From Collinsella aerofaciens (GTDB taxonomy: Bacteria > Actinomycetota > Coriobacteriia > Coriobacteriales > Coriobacteriaceae), in contig NZ_JAQLFP010000016.1 of NCBI RefSeq assembly GCF_028207065.1, positions 1 to 56,565 on the forward strand: a stretch of DNA of 56,565 nt. Reading direction: 5' to 3'. Positions 25,452 through 34,090 of the stretch are shown here, piece after piece. Each line of letters begins with the position of its first letter. Positions within the stretch are counted from its first letter, which is position 1. A model generated the notes under the pieces. The model saw only the letters and a program-made list of their open reading frames with translations, did no database searches and was not told where the DNA came from. Made by a program: the position numbers and the translations under genes.

Positions 25452-26492
25452 CTACAGCTCGACGAGCTGGCCGGTCTCGGCGGCCTCCTTGATGGCGTTG
25501 AGAAGCGTGAGCGTCTTGACGTTGTCGGCGGGGGTTACGACGGGCTCGACCTCGCGGCGGACGACCTTCACAAAGTGCTTGAGCTGCATCTTGTGCGGCA
25601 GCGCCGGGTCGACGGCCGGAATCTCCATCTGCAGCGGCTTGTGCCAGTTGGAGGCGCCGTCGTAGGAGAACTGATGCAGGCGGGGCAGCGAAAGGGCACC
25701 CAAGGTTCCGCCGATAAAGTAGGCGTCGGCGTCGAAGGGGCGGTACTGCGGATCCTCGCGAGCGGTTGCCTCCCAGTTCCAGGGGCTGGCGGTGGCGTCG
25801 GAGATGGTCATGCTCGCAAGCGCGCCATCGGCAAAACGGACGTTGACCACGGCGGAGTCCTCGGTCTCAAAACCGCGGGCGGCGCTGGACTGCATGCCCT
25901 GGACGGCGACGGGCTCGCCCAGCAGGTAGCGGAGCAGGTCCACGTCGTGAACCAGGTTGACCAAGATCGGTCCGGCACCCTTCTTGCGGCGCCACTCGAC
26001 ATCGAAGTACTCGTCATTCTTATAGATCATGTAGTGGAAGCTCGACACGGTGAGCTTGCCCAGCTCGCCGGACTCGATGATCTCCTTGGCCTTGTTGACG
26101 AAGGGGTTGTGGCGACGGTGCTGACCCACGAGCACGGGCACGCCGGCGGTCTCGGCCTCGGCGGCGAAAGCCTGGGCATCCTCGAGGTCGTTGGAGATCG
26201 GCTTTTCGACCAGCGGCACGATGTTGCGCTTGATGGCCTCGCGGGCAACGCCCAGGTGCAGGTCGTTGGGGGTGGCGATGATGACGGCCTCGGGCTTGAC
26301 CTCGTCCATCATCTGGGCGGGATCGGTAAAGAACGGCACGCCGGCAGCCTCGGCCGTGGCGCGGGCGCCCTCAAAGGCGTCGGCGATGGCGACAAGCTCG
26401 GCCTCGGGCTCCTCGGTGACAAAGCGGATGTGGTTGCGGCCCATGGCGCCGGCGCCGATGACGGCAATGCGGACGGGGTTGAGCTCAGACAT
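25452..26492 (-). CDS. Gfo/Idh/MocA family NAD(P)-dependent oxidoreductase
   Basis: A 346-residue dehydrogenase. The N-terminal Rossmann fold has VIGAGAMGRNH (G-x-G-x-x-G) and the acidic end IADAFEGA. EKPISNDLEDA is the conserved E-K-P motif with catalytic Lys, and VNLVHDVDLLRYLLGEP carries the H-D-x-D-x-x-x-x-L-x-G active-site block. Such enzymes oxidise or reduce sugars, inositols or related polyols. It heads or follows a same-strand set with an MFS transporter and an SDR dehydrogenase, suggesting uptake and stepwise oxidation of one substrate. Start ATG 26492 lies just after an AAGGAG-type site. The exact substrate cannot be read from the sequence. Confidence 0.88.
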   Translation of the reverse strand: MSELNPVRIAVIGAGAMGRNHIRFVTEEPEAELVAIADAFEGARATAEAAGVPFFTDPAQMMDEVKPEAVIIATPNDLHLGVAREAIKRNIVPLVEKPISNDLEDAQAFAAEAETAGVPVLVGQHRRHNPFVNKAKEIIESGELGKLTVSSFHYMIYKNDEYFDVEWRRKKGAGPILVNLVHDVDLLRYLLGEPVAVQGMQSSAARGFETEDSAVVNVRFADGALASMTISDATASPWNWEATAREDPQYRPFDADAYFIGGTLGALSLPRLHQFSYDGASNWHKPLQMEIPAVDPALPHKMQLKHFVKVVRREVEPVVTPADNVKTLTLLNAIKEAAETGQLVEL

Positions 26493-26522
26493 TTCGACTC
26501 CTTAATGCTGGTGGCTGGTGGA

Positions 26523-26553
26523 ATGTGACAAAGGGACAGTCCCTTTGTCACAT
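26523..26553. repeat. REP-type palindrome, copy 2
   Basis: ATGTGACAAAGGGAC (26523-26537), single central A, then the exact reverse complement (26539-26553). Located between the MFS and oxidoreductase genes. Confidence 0.9.
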
Positions 26554-26561
26554 CGGTAAAA

Positions 26562-27818
26562 CTAGGCGGACTTCTTCTTGCTGTCGGAGACCATCATGTA
26601 GAGGGTGAGCACGACGGCGATGGCGGCGATCACGATGGCGCCGTAGAAGGACTGCTGGTAGGCGGCGCTGCCGGCCTCGGCGTGATACAGCACGGCAGTG
26701 ATGGGCTGGCTGATCCAGGTAGAGGCGGCGTAGCCCAAAAACATGATGCCGTAGTTGACACCGATGTTGCTGGTGCCAAAGGCGCCACCGGTGAGCGGCG
26801 GGTAGATGACGAGCAGGGCGCCAAAGCTAAAGCCGAGCAGAGCGAGCGCCACAAAGAACATGCTCTGCGTAAAGCTCATCGACATGATGACGAGCGCGAC
26901 GATGGTCACGACAAGGCTGATGAGCAGCGACTTGTAGGCACCGATCTTGTCGATGATCTGGCCAAAGGAAAGGCGACCGACCAGGTTAGCGCAGGTGTTG
27001 ACGGAGACGACCACGCCGCCGAGGGCGACGGCCGCGGCACTCGTGGGGTCGGCGAAGAGCTGGACGGCGGCGATGGAGGCAACCTTGCCCACAAGCAGGG
27101 TGCCCGCGGTGGCGGCAAAGGCGAAGGTGACGATAAGGACCCAGAAGCGCGGGGTCTTGACCATCTCGCCCGGGGTGAGGTCGCCGAAGGTGCCGGCATG
27201 TGCGCCGCCCTTGGGGGCCTCAAAACCCTCGGGCAGCCAGCCGCCCTCGGGGGCCTTCAGGAACAGGGCGGAGGCGGCGATCATCACAAAGAAGATGACG
27301 CCGAGTGCCTTGAGGGCGCCAAAGATACCGAGGCTCGGGATGAGCAGCGAGGCGAGCACCGGGGACAGCACGGCGGGGCCGGCGGTCGAAGCGGCCAGGG
27401 TGATGCCGGAGGCGAGGCCCTTCTTGTCGATGAACCATTTTTGGCCCGTGGTGAGCGCGGGGTTGTAGCCCAGGCCGTTGCCGATAGCGGCGACGAGCGA
27501 GAACCACAGGTAGAACTGCCACGGCTCAGTGACGGTGCCGGACATGAACCAGCCCACGCCGTAGCACACGGCGGCGGCAATCACGACGTTGCGGGGGCCG
27601 ATCTTATCGGAGATGCGGCCGGCGAAGATGCCCGTCACGGCCATGATGGTCTGAAAGACCGGGAAAGCCCAGGTAAGGGCGCTGGACCACTCGGGGTAGA
27701 CGGCGAGCAGGTTCTTGCTCACGACGGAATACAGAGCGATGGAGCTGATGAAGAACATGGTGACGCACGCGGCGGAAAGCACGACGGCGCGACCCTTGTT
27801 GGAGTTGGTGGAAGCCAT
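26562..27818 (-). CDS. MFS transporter, OFA (oxalate/formate antiporter) type
   Basis: A 418-residue major-facilitator protein with twelve predicted membrane helices. The opening VLSAACVTMFFISSIALYSVVSKNLL, GRISDKIGPRNVV (the loop 2-3 MFS motif) and GNGLGYNPALTTGQKWFIDKKGLASGI are typical of the OFA family, which exchanges or imports small organic anions. A hydrophilic central loop (PEGGWLPEGFEAPKGGAHAG) divides the halves. A very short basic C-terminus ends DSKKKSA. It lies between the SDR and Gfo/Idh/MocA genes on the same strand, 66 bp downstream of the SDR, so it is probably their substrate importer. The actual substrate is unknown. Confidence 0.87.
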   Translation of the reverse strand: MASTNSNKGRAVVLSAACVTMFFISSIALYSVVSKNLLAVYPEWSSALTWAFPVFQTIMAVTGIFAGRISDKIGPRNVVIAAAVCYGVGWFMSGTVTEPWQFYLWFSLVAAIGNGLGYNPALTTGQKWFIDKKGLASGITLAASTAGPAVLSPVLASLLIPSLGIFGALKALGVIFFVMIAASALFLKAPEGGWLPEGFEAPKGGAHAGTFGDLTPGEMVKTPRFWVLIVTFAFAATAGTLLVGKVASIAAVQLFADPTSAAAVALGGVVVSVNTCANLVGRLSFGQIIDKIGAYKSLLISLVVTIVALVIMSMSFTQSMFFVALALLGFSFGALLVIYPPLTGGAFGTSNIGVNYGIMFLGYAASTWISQPITAVLYHAEAGSAAYQQSFYGAIVIAAIAVVLTLYMMVSDSKKKSA

Positions 27819-27884
27819 TGGACTCTTTCTAATCGATGCGGGGGAGGGGCGGACACGTCCGCGGGGCCTCCCTGTCAGGCTGGT

Positions 27885-28766
27885 TTACTGGTCAGTGGGC
27901 TTTGCGACGCCAGACTCGTCGGACCAAAGCTCGACACCCTTGTTCTTGAGGTAGTTGTCGGCAAAGGCTCGACGGCCGCCGGGCTTGGCGGTGAGGTCGC
28001 CCATCATATTGGAGAAGCCGCCGTCGACTTTGATGGCGTCGCCGGTGGTGAAGTCCGAGCGCTTGGACGCCAAGAACATGACGGCGTTGGCGATATCACT
28101 GACCTCGCCGATGCGGCGCGTGGCGATGAGGCGGCTGCGGCTCTTCTCGACCTCGGGGTCGGCGTAAAAGTTGGTCGACATCGGGGTCTTAACGAAGCAA
28201 GGCTCGACGCAGTTGGAGCGGACGCCGTAGGGGCCCCACTCGGCGGCGAGCATCTTGGACATCATGTTGACGCCCGCCTTGGTGGAGCTGTACACGCCCG
28301 AGAACGTCTCGGGGGAGTGGCTGGCAACGGTCGAGATGTGCACCAGGCGGCCCTGGCCGGCCTTGATCATCTCGCGACCAAAGCGCTGCGAGGTGATGAA
28401 GTAGCCGGTGAGGTTGACGTTGAGCACCTGCTCCCAGTCGCTTAGCGGCAGGTCCTCCATGGCGGCGAAGCGCAGGATGCCGGCGGTGTTGACGAGAACG
28501 TCGACGCGGCCGAAGTCGGCGATGGTGGCGTCGACGGCGGCCTGAACCTCGGCCTCGTCGGTGGCGTTCATCTTGTAACCCTCGGCGTGGATGCCAAACT
28601 CGGCAGCGAGGTCGGCGGCAGCGGCCTTGACCTTCTCCTCGTCCAGGTCGAGCAGGACGACGTTAGCGCCATTGCGGGCGAACTCGCGGCAAATCTCGAC
28701 GCCCATGCCGCCGAGCGCTCCAGTCACAGCGCAAACATCGCCCTCGAGCTTAAGCCAATTGCTCAT
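27885..28766 (-). CDS. Short-chain dehydrogenase/reductase
   Basis: A 293-residue classical SDR. The cofactor site is VTGALGGMGVEI (T-G-x-x-x-G-x-G) with an acidic residue at LLDLDEEKV favouring NAD. VNTAGI corresponds to N-N-A-G, and the catalytic set is HISTVASH (Ser) with VYSSTKAG (Y-x-x-x-K). The tail after DGGFSNMMG is about 40 residues longer than usual (KPGGRRAFADNYLKNKG and on). It is the first gene of the minus-strand SDR-MFS-oxidoreductase set and is divergent from the LysR gene across a 232-bp region that should hold both promoters. Substrate is unknown; the context fits a polyol or sugar acid. Confidence 0.88.
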   Translation of the reverse strand: MSNWLKLEGDVCAVTGALGGMGVEICREFARNGANVVLLDLDEEKVKAAAADLAAEFGIHAEGYKMNATDEAEVQAAVDATIADFGRVDVLVNTAGILRFAAMEDLPLSDWEQVLNVNLTGYFITSQRFGREMIKAGQGRLVHISTVASHSPETFSGVYSSTKAGVNMMSKMLAAEWGPYGVRSNCVEPCFVKTPMSTNFYADPEVEKSRSRLIATRRIGEVSDIANAVMFLASKRSDFTTGDAIKVDGGFSNMMGDLTAKPGGRRAFADNYLKNKGVELWSDESGVAKPTDQ

Positions 28767-28998
28767 AGGAACTTCCCTTCTTATGCCTCCCGGTGGGTCG
28801 CTCCCATTAACCGACCCACGTGGTTTTCGCTGGTTATCGTATGCTTTGCATTTGCGCAGGTGAATTGCATATTTGTTAGAATGGCATTAACCATAGGTTT
28901 ACACTGTGCGATGCAGTTTATTCTCAATTGAGCGCATGACCTGCGAAACAACCTCCTGTGGCACCATGTGGCCACGGGCGCGAAAACGGGAGATTGAC

Positions 28999-29877
28999 GT
29001 GTACGATCGACGACTTGAGGCCATATCGGCCGCTGCGGAGCTGGGAAGCTTCTCGCGTGCGGCGGCACAATTGCGCGTGTCGACTCCGGCGCTCGTCAAG
29101 CAGGTGTCGGGCTTCGAGGCCGAGTTCGGCATCACGCTGTTCGAACGCTCGCACTCGGGCGTCAAGGTGACGCCGGCGGGCGCTCTGCTGGTGGACGACG
29201 CGCGCTCGATCATGCGGCAGTCCGAGGACGCGCTGCGCCGTGCCCGACGCGCGGCGGGCGATGGCGGTGCCGTGCGCCTGGGCGTGTCGATGATGTGCCC
29301 TGGGCGCCAGACGCTGTCGATGTGGACGAGTGTGCACGAACTGGAGCCGTCACTGCGCTTTGAGATTGTGCCGGTGAGTGACCTTTATGATGAGCGCGAG
29401 ACCGTCATGCGCAGCTTGGGCCGCGAGGTCGATGTGGTGCAATCGAGTTTTTCTACCCCACGCTGGGGTGATGCCTGCCAAAAGCTCCTTATCGTCAACG
29501 TACCGTTTTATATTGATGTGCCGCGCACGAGCCCGCTTGCGCGCAAGACGCGCATCACAGTTGCCGACCTGGAGGGCATGCGCCTGCGCGTGCTCCGTCA
29601 CGGCAACGACGCCATGGACAGCCTGCGCATCGACCTTTTGGCCGACGGCGGCGTGGACGTGATCGACGTGGATAGCTTCGACTTTGCGCTCTTTAACGAG
29701 GCGGAGGAAAAGGGCGACGCGGTGCTCACCTGCGGAGCTTGGTCAGGCGTACACCCGGCCTTTGTAGGCGTGCCGTTCCTGTGCGGCCGCGAGGTGCCGG
29801 TATACCTGCACTACCCGCTCGAGCCCACCCTCCAAGTCCAAAAATTCGTCAACGCCATGGCCCAACTCCTCAACTAG
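28999..29877 (+). CDS. LysR-type transcriptional regulator
   Basis: A 292-residue regulator. The N-terminal winged helix-turn-helix reads YDRRLEAISAAAELGSFSRAAAQLRVSTPALVKQVSGFEAEFG, the LysR DNA-binding signature. The rest is the periplasmic-binding-like effector domain. Start GTG 28999 is preferred to in-frame ATG codons upstream because GGGAG sits 6 nt before it and the protein then starts at the usual position relative to the helix-turn-helix. It is divergent from the SDR operon, so it most likely controls that operon and itself. Its last 273 bp recur, diverged, at 36003-36276, and the sequence right after its stop recurs at 35935. Confidence 0.9.
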   Translation: MYDRRLEAISAAAELGSFSRAAAQLRVSTPALVKQVSGFEAEFGITLFERSHSGVKVTPAGALLVDDARSIMRQSEDALRRARRAAGDGGAVRLGVSMMCPGRQTLSMWTSVHELEPSLRFEIVPVSDLYDERETVMRSLGREVDVVQSSFSTPRWGDACQKLLIVNVPFYIDVPRTSPLARKTRITVADLEGMRLRVLRHGNDAMDSLRIDLLADGGVDVIDVDSFDFALFNEAEEKGDAVLTCGAWSGVHPAFVGVPFLCGREVPVYLHYPLEPTLQVQKFVNAMAQLLN

Positions 29878-29929
29878 CTCATTTAGGACGGGGCTTTTTT
29901 AGCTACTTTCGCCGCACTACCAGCACAAT
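29605..29929. repeat. Direct repeat bracketing the pilus island, left copy
   Basis: 29605-29877 (end of the LysR gene) matches 36003-36276 at about 93 percent by eye. 29875-29929 (stop codon, TCATTTAGGACGGGGC, T run and AGCTACTTT onward) matches 35932-35985. A third, partial copy of the TAGGACGGGGCTTTTTTAGC block lies at 36302. Together they enclose the four pilus genes. Confidence 0.8.
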
Positions 29930-29975
29930 ACGAAAAATGATGCGAAAAATGACTGCAAATCGGTCACGCATGATT

Positions 29976-30004
29976 TTGCTTTTGCCCTGGGCTGGTTGTA
30001 GAAT
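29976..30004 (+). promoter_or_regulatory. Promoter of the pilus operon
   Basis: TTGCTT (29976-29981), exactly 17 bp, TAGAAT (29999-30004). It lies about 100 bp before the adhesin start and inside the island boundary, so the operon carries its own promoter. Confidence 0.6.
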
Positions 30005-30104
30005 CAAAAAGCTTAAACGAACTACTTGTGCAGCTTGCGCGAAAGCCCGGGCTGCGGCTGGGGGGGATGCGCCCGTGCAGGGTCCTTTCGGTCATATTGC
30101 GTCG

Positions 30105-33100
30105 ATGCGCCGCACCTTTGTGATGTTGCTGGCGACCTTATGCGTGTTCGTTATGGCCGGGGGGGGGTTGCCCTCGCGCGCGTACGGTGACGATGGCAAC
30201 CTTATAACGAACCCAAACTTTATTAACCAAGCTGCTGGTTGGTCGACGACCTCTCCGAGAAAGAGGATCGGCGAGACGTCGTACCTCGCAACTCCTACGC
30301 AGCTCCTCAAGCCCCAAACGAACACCAAACAAGCTAACGGTAATCACTTTGCGCTTGCGTGGAATCTTAGGCCACAGGGTACCAATAATTATTTTGAGCC
30401 TGGATCAACCTACACCACCTTTTCCACCCAGAGCGGCGCCGCGTACGAGTGGGGCCTCAACCATCGCGCCGCAACCGACCACGACGTGCTGATGCTCACG
30501 ATGGGTCCTCAACAGGAGAATTTGTCGGTTAACAGCGCAGGCCAAGACCAGCTTATGCAGCTGCGGACTTGGCTTAAGGCGCAGGGCAAGATGCCCCAGG
30601 GAAATACCGTTGAGCGGTACACCGTCTACAGCGATCCCTTTGCCGAAAATGGCGGCTTTGCTGGTAACAGCGCTGATGGATCCCACTTCTCGTTTGAGCG
30701 GAGCGACGGCCGCATCGCGCTTTCGGTGTGGCTCGTAAGCTCTAACGGACAGGGTTGGTTCTCCTTTGGTACCAACAGCACGCATTATTATCGAGATCTT
30801 CCCGAGGAAGACGATGAGTTTGCCTATCGGGCGGACTATACCGCGGCGTCCGACAAAACGATGCTTGCGCTGACCTGCTACGATTCAAATCTTACGGGGG
30901 AGAACAGACAATACCGGGAGTGGTTTGGCAATCTGGTCAACGACGTTCACGTGGAAAAGCAGGGCACACGCGACATCTATAGTGATTTTGCCAAGGTGTA
31001 TCAAGAAAATTCGTCCGAGACCATGACAACGCTCACGAGCTATGCGTTCTCGACCTCGAATCTTAAGAACGAGAATACGAACATTGCTAACGGCAGTTTT
31101 GAAGACGATATACATCTGGGGAACCAGGGGCGCAGCAAGTTTACGCTGTGCTCGCCCCATTGGCGCACGACCGAGACGGACCATCGTATCGAGATCGTTG
31201 CCCAGAACAACTATTATATCGACCCAACTGGGCATTCTGTTACGTTTACGCCCTCCGATGGTGACTACGCGGCCGAGCTCAACGCACATGAGTCGAGTTC
31301 GCTCTACCAATATGTGACAACCGAGCCGGGAAAACAGTATGAGTGGGGGCTCGACCACCGCGGCCGCTCGGGTCGAGACGCCATGGCCCTTATCATCGGT
31401 CCGCGACAAGAAAACGAGCCGTACAAGGACAATCAAAAGGCACTCGATCAGTACCAGCAAATTGTTCAATGGATTCAAATGAGCGTCGATAACTATGTCG
31501 GCTTGGATGTGGCCAATTTTTCCCAATCGGGCTGCAGCAAAAAGATCATCCTGTATTCAACCAAGTTTGACAAAGTGGGCGGATTTGCCAATGCGTCCAG
31601 CGGAAGTGCGTTCTCATGGACGGCCGATGCGGAGCATACCGAAAAATGGTGCGTATGGATTATGGCGTCCGAAAACGACGCGTGGGCTTCCTACGGTTCC
31701 AACGCGCTCGAGCAGAACAAAAAGGTTGACTACGACTATACCTACACCATTCCGGATGGCCAAAACCAGAGCGTCTTTGCTTTTGTGGCCTACAATACGG
31801 CCAACAAGAGCAATTCGACCGGCAACTTCCTCGACAATATCTCGTTTAGGGAGTTCTATCGCATCGAGACATACACGACGCCCAACGGAAGCGGAACGTA
31901 TTTTTATAACTCCGAAAACGAGACGGCGGACTTTACGTATGCCAAAAACTACGTAGGGAAACAGGAGAAGAACTCCTACTTTATGGTCGATGCCAAACGC
32001 GATGACGGGGCAGTCTTTATCGGCGCTCTGGTCAACGGCGAGTTCTATCCCGCGGAAGATACTGCGCATTGGAGCAAATCGGACGATGGCGCCTACCGCT
32101 TTAAGGTCGACAAGGTCACAAAGCACTACAAAGTGCACCTTGTGTTTTCCAAGGCGGGCGTTCAATACGATGTGAACGGTGGCAAAGCGTATCACTATGA
32201 TCCGTCCAATGAGTCCACGGGCGATTTCGTGCAGCTCTCTAGTGCTGGGGCGAGCTATACCTCCCATGCTGCCGAAGGGCAAAACGACGGTTGGAAGTTT
32301 ATGGGCTGGGAGTACGCGGGCTCGGGAAAAGCCATTCGTTTTAGCGCAGAGCACACGGTGACCCATACGGCTCCCGAGGGCACCACGGATTCCGGCACTC
32401 TTACCATTAAGGGCAAGAAGGTCGATTCGGATACCGGTGCTGCGGGCGATGAGGTAACGGTCAAAAACATTCCCGAGAGCCAAGGCGCGACGTTCGTGGC
32501 GCAATGGAAGTATCGTCAGGCCTTTGTTGCTCAGCTTAAAAATGCCGATGGCACGTGGAGCAACGTAACGACGGGCGGCACGGTCAGCTCCAAGCTTAAG
32601 GGGGCAAAGGGCTCCATCAATGCGGGGGATGGCTCGGGCAAGGACGCCGACGCGTACGAAAAATCGGGCGTTGCCTACTTTGTGGACGACGGCACGTTTG
32701 TGGAAGCGGTGGCCGCTCCCAAGGAGGGCTATCACTTTGAGGGTTGGTACGACCTATCGAATCCGGACGCCCCGGAGCTGCTGTCGTCTTCACCCACCTA
32801 TACGTACAACGTAAAAGACCGCCATACGGGATGCGTATACGCACGATTCACCCCGCGCACCTACACGCTCAAGGTTTCCAAGAGCGTTACGGGCAATATG
32901 GGCGACAAGCGTGCCTACTTTAAGATGACGGCGACCTTTACGGGCCTCAAGGCTGGTCAGACCTACGCCATCGAGTATTCGGATGCGTCTGCCCAAGGCA
33001 GCCATGCGCTCGTGGCGCGACCGAATGATCGGGCCGAGACCGTGGAAAACAAGACGGCCTTTACGGCCGATGGCCAGGGCGAGGCGACCGTGCCGTTTGC

Positions 33101-33410
33101 CGTTAAGGACGGCCTGACCGTTTCGATTAAGGCGCTGGATTACAACGCGGTCTATACCGTGAGCGAAGACGATTATTCTTCGTTGGGGTATCAGGCTAGG
33201 CTTACGGGTGCGAGCGGCACGCTCAACGGTCCGCGTGTGACCGTTGCCGTTGAAGCTAAGGCCACCAATTCCCGACAGGTCGCGGTGCCTACGGGCATTA
33301 CGCGCAACCCCATCTATGCCCTGGCGATTTTGGCCGCCGGCGTGCTGTTGGCTACGGGCATGGTTGCGCTGCGTTTACGCCGCGGCTCCAAGAGGGGTGG
33401 GCGCCTATGA
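30105..33410 (+). CDS. Cpa-like LPXTG-type surface adhesin (pilus tip candidate)
   Basis: A protein of about 1101 residues with an N-terminal signal peptide (RRTFVMLLATLCVFVMAGGG). Two related N-terminal modules share the landmark YEWGL(N/D)HR...GP(Q/R)QEN, suggesting duplicated jelly-roll binding domains. Listeria-Bacteroides-type repeats follow (GWKFMGWEYAGSG, GYHFEGWYDL). The last domain (LKVSKSVTGNMGDKRAYF ... YTVSEDDY ... KATNSRQ) has the Lys, Glu and Asn expected for an isopeptide-locked pilin-type domain. The cell-wall sorting signal is VPTGI, a hydrophobic helix, then RLRRGSKR; V-P-T-G is the sorting motif type used by class B pilus sortases of group A Streptococcus. Start could also be GTG 30075. 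It is first in a four-gene operon, with lower GC than flanking genes. Confidence 0.82.
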   Translation: MRRTFVMLLATLCVFVMAGGGLPSRAYGDDGNLITNPNFINQAAGWSTTSPRKRIGETSYLATPTQLLKPQTNTKQANGNHFALAWNLRPQGTNNYFEPGSTYTTFSTQSGAAYEWGLNHRAATDHDVLMLTMGPQQENLSVNSAGQDQLMQLRTWLKAQGKMPQGNTVERYTVYSDPFAENGGFAGNSADGSHFSFERSDGRIALSVWLVSSNGQGWFSFGTNSTHYYRDLPEEDDEFAYRADYTAASDKTMLALTCYDSNLTGENRQYREWFGNLVNDVHVEKQGTRDIYSDFAKVYQENSSETMTTLTSYAFSTSNLKNENTNIANGSFEDDIHLGNQGRSKFTLCSPHWRTTETDHRIEIVAQNNYYIDPTGHSVTFTPSDGDYAAELNAHESSSLYQYVTTEPGKQYEWGLDHRGRSGRDAMALIIGPRQENEPYKDNQKALDQYQQIVQWIQMSVDNYVGLDVANFSQSGCSKKIILYSTKFDKVGGFANASSGSAFSWTADAEHTEKWCVWIMASENDAWASYGSNALEQNKKVDYDYTYTIPDGQNQSVFAFVAYNTANKSNSTGNFLDNISFREFYRIETYTTPNGSGTYFYNSENETADFTYAKNYVGKQEKNSYFMVDAKRDDGAVFIGALVNGEFYPAEDTAHWSKSDDGAYRFKVDKVTKHYKVHLVFSKAGVQYDVNGGKAYHYDPSNESTGDFVQLSSAGASYTSHAAEGQNDGWKFMGWEYAGSGKAIRFSAEHTVTHTAPEGTTDSGTLTIKGKKVDSDTGAAGDEVTVKNIPESQGATFVAQWKYRQAFVAQLKNADGTWSNVTTGGTVSSKLKGAKGSINAGDGSGKDADAYEKSGVAYFVDDGTFVEAVAAPKEGYHFEGWYDLSNPDAPELLSSSPTYTYNVKDRHTGCVYARFTPRTYTLKVSKSVTGNMGDKRAYFKMTATFTGLKAGQTYAIEYSDASAQGSHALVARPNDRAETVENKTAFTADGQGEATVPFAVKDGLTVSIKALDYNAVYTVSEDDYSSLGYQARLTGASGTLNGPRVTVAVEAKATNSRQVAVPTGITRNPIYALAILAAGVLLATGMVALRLRRGSKRGGRL

Positions 33411-34039
33411 GAAGACATGGCGCCAGCAATGCTGGTGATGGGCCAGCCGCACGAGCGGCCCCGCAGGGAAGACCCCGGGGCTCGCGGTATTCGGCCGTGT
33501 CGAACGTGAGGTTGGGCGCCCATGCGGCGCCAGATCTGGGAGAAGCGGACGACCGGCGCGATATCGTGGGTTTTCTGGCGCGCTTGGCATTTTTTGTCGT
33601 GACGCTCTGGCTGCTCTTTGGCGTGGTCTTGGGCGTGGGCGCAGTCACGACTGGCGAGATGGCCCCCCGTATCTGTTCGGGTGACGTCATGCTCTACTGG
33701 AGGCTCAGCCAGAGCTTCAACGAGGGTGACGTGGTGGTATACACCGCGGATGGCGCAGAGCGCCTAGGCCGCGTGGTTGCCCGTCCCGGTGATGAGGTCA
33801 CGATTACCGAGGAAGGCGAGCTCATGGTTAACGGGGCTGTTGTGGTGGAAAGCGATATCACCACGCCGACGCCGCGCTACGAGTCTGCTGTGGACTATCC
33901 CGTACACCTGGCAGCGGATGAGTTCTTTGTGCTGGCCGATCTGCGCGAAGGCGGGCACGACAGCCGCCTGTACGGGCCGATTGCCCGTTCGCAGATCAAA
34001 GGCAACGTGATCAGTGTGCTGCGCAGGTCGAACCTGTAG
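33407..34039 (+). CDS. SipA-like signal peptidase homologue, catalytic residues lost
   Basis: A 210-residue single-pass membrane protein of the S26 signal-peptidase fold. A basic N-terminal tail of about 50 residues precedes the membrane helix (about 55-80). The box normally reading S-M-x-P reads EMAP (Glu84 in place of the nucleophile Ser). The box normally K-R-V-x-x-x-P-G-D reads GRVVARPGD (Gly121 in place of the general-base Lys). The distal DSR-x-x-G box remains as DSRLYG, while G-D-N is altered to ADL. Streptococcal SipA/LepA, needed for pilus polymerisation, likewise lacks the Ser/Lys pair. The ATGA overlap with the adhesin stop implies translational coupling. It probably acts as an assembly factor, not a protease. 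Confidence 0.8.
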   Translation: MRRHGASNAGDGPAARAAPQGRPRGSRYSAVSNVRLGAHAAPDLGEADDRRDIVGFLARLAFFVVTLWLLFGVVLGVGAVTTGEMAPRICSGDVMLYWRLSQSFNEGDVVVYTADGAERLGRVVARPGDEVTITEEGELMVNGAVVVESDITTPTPRYESAVDYPVHLAADEFFVLADLREGGHDSRLYGPIARSQIKGNVISVLRRSNL

Positions 34040-34090
34040 GCACGGAGATTGGTTTTATTAAGGGCATATGCCCGAGAGGAAGGATACAAC

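Noticed and set aside
29739..30104. N-terminal extension of the adhesin from an earlier start
   Set aside because: The upstream frame overlaps the LysR gene, the repeat and the promoter at 29976-30004; the signal peptide begins at 30105.
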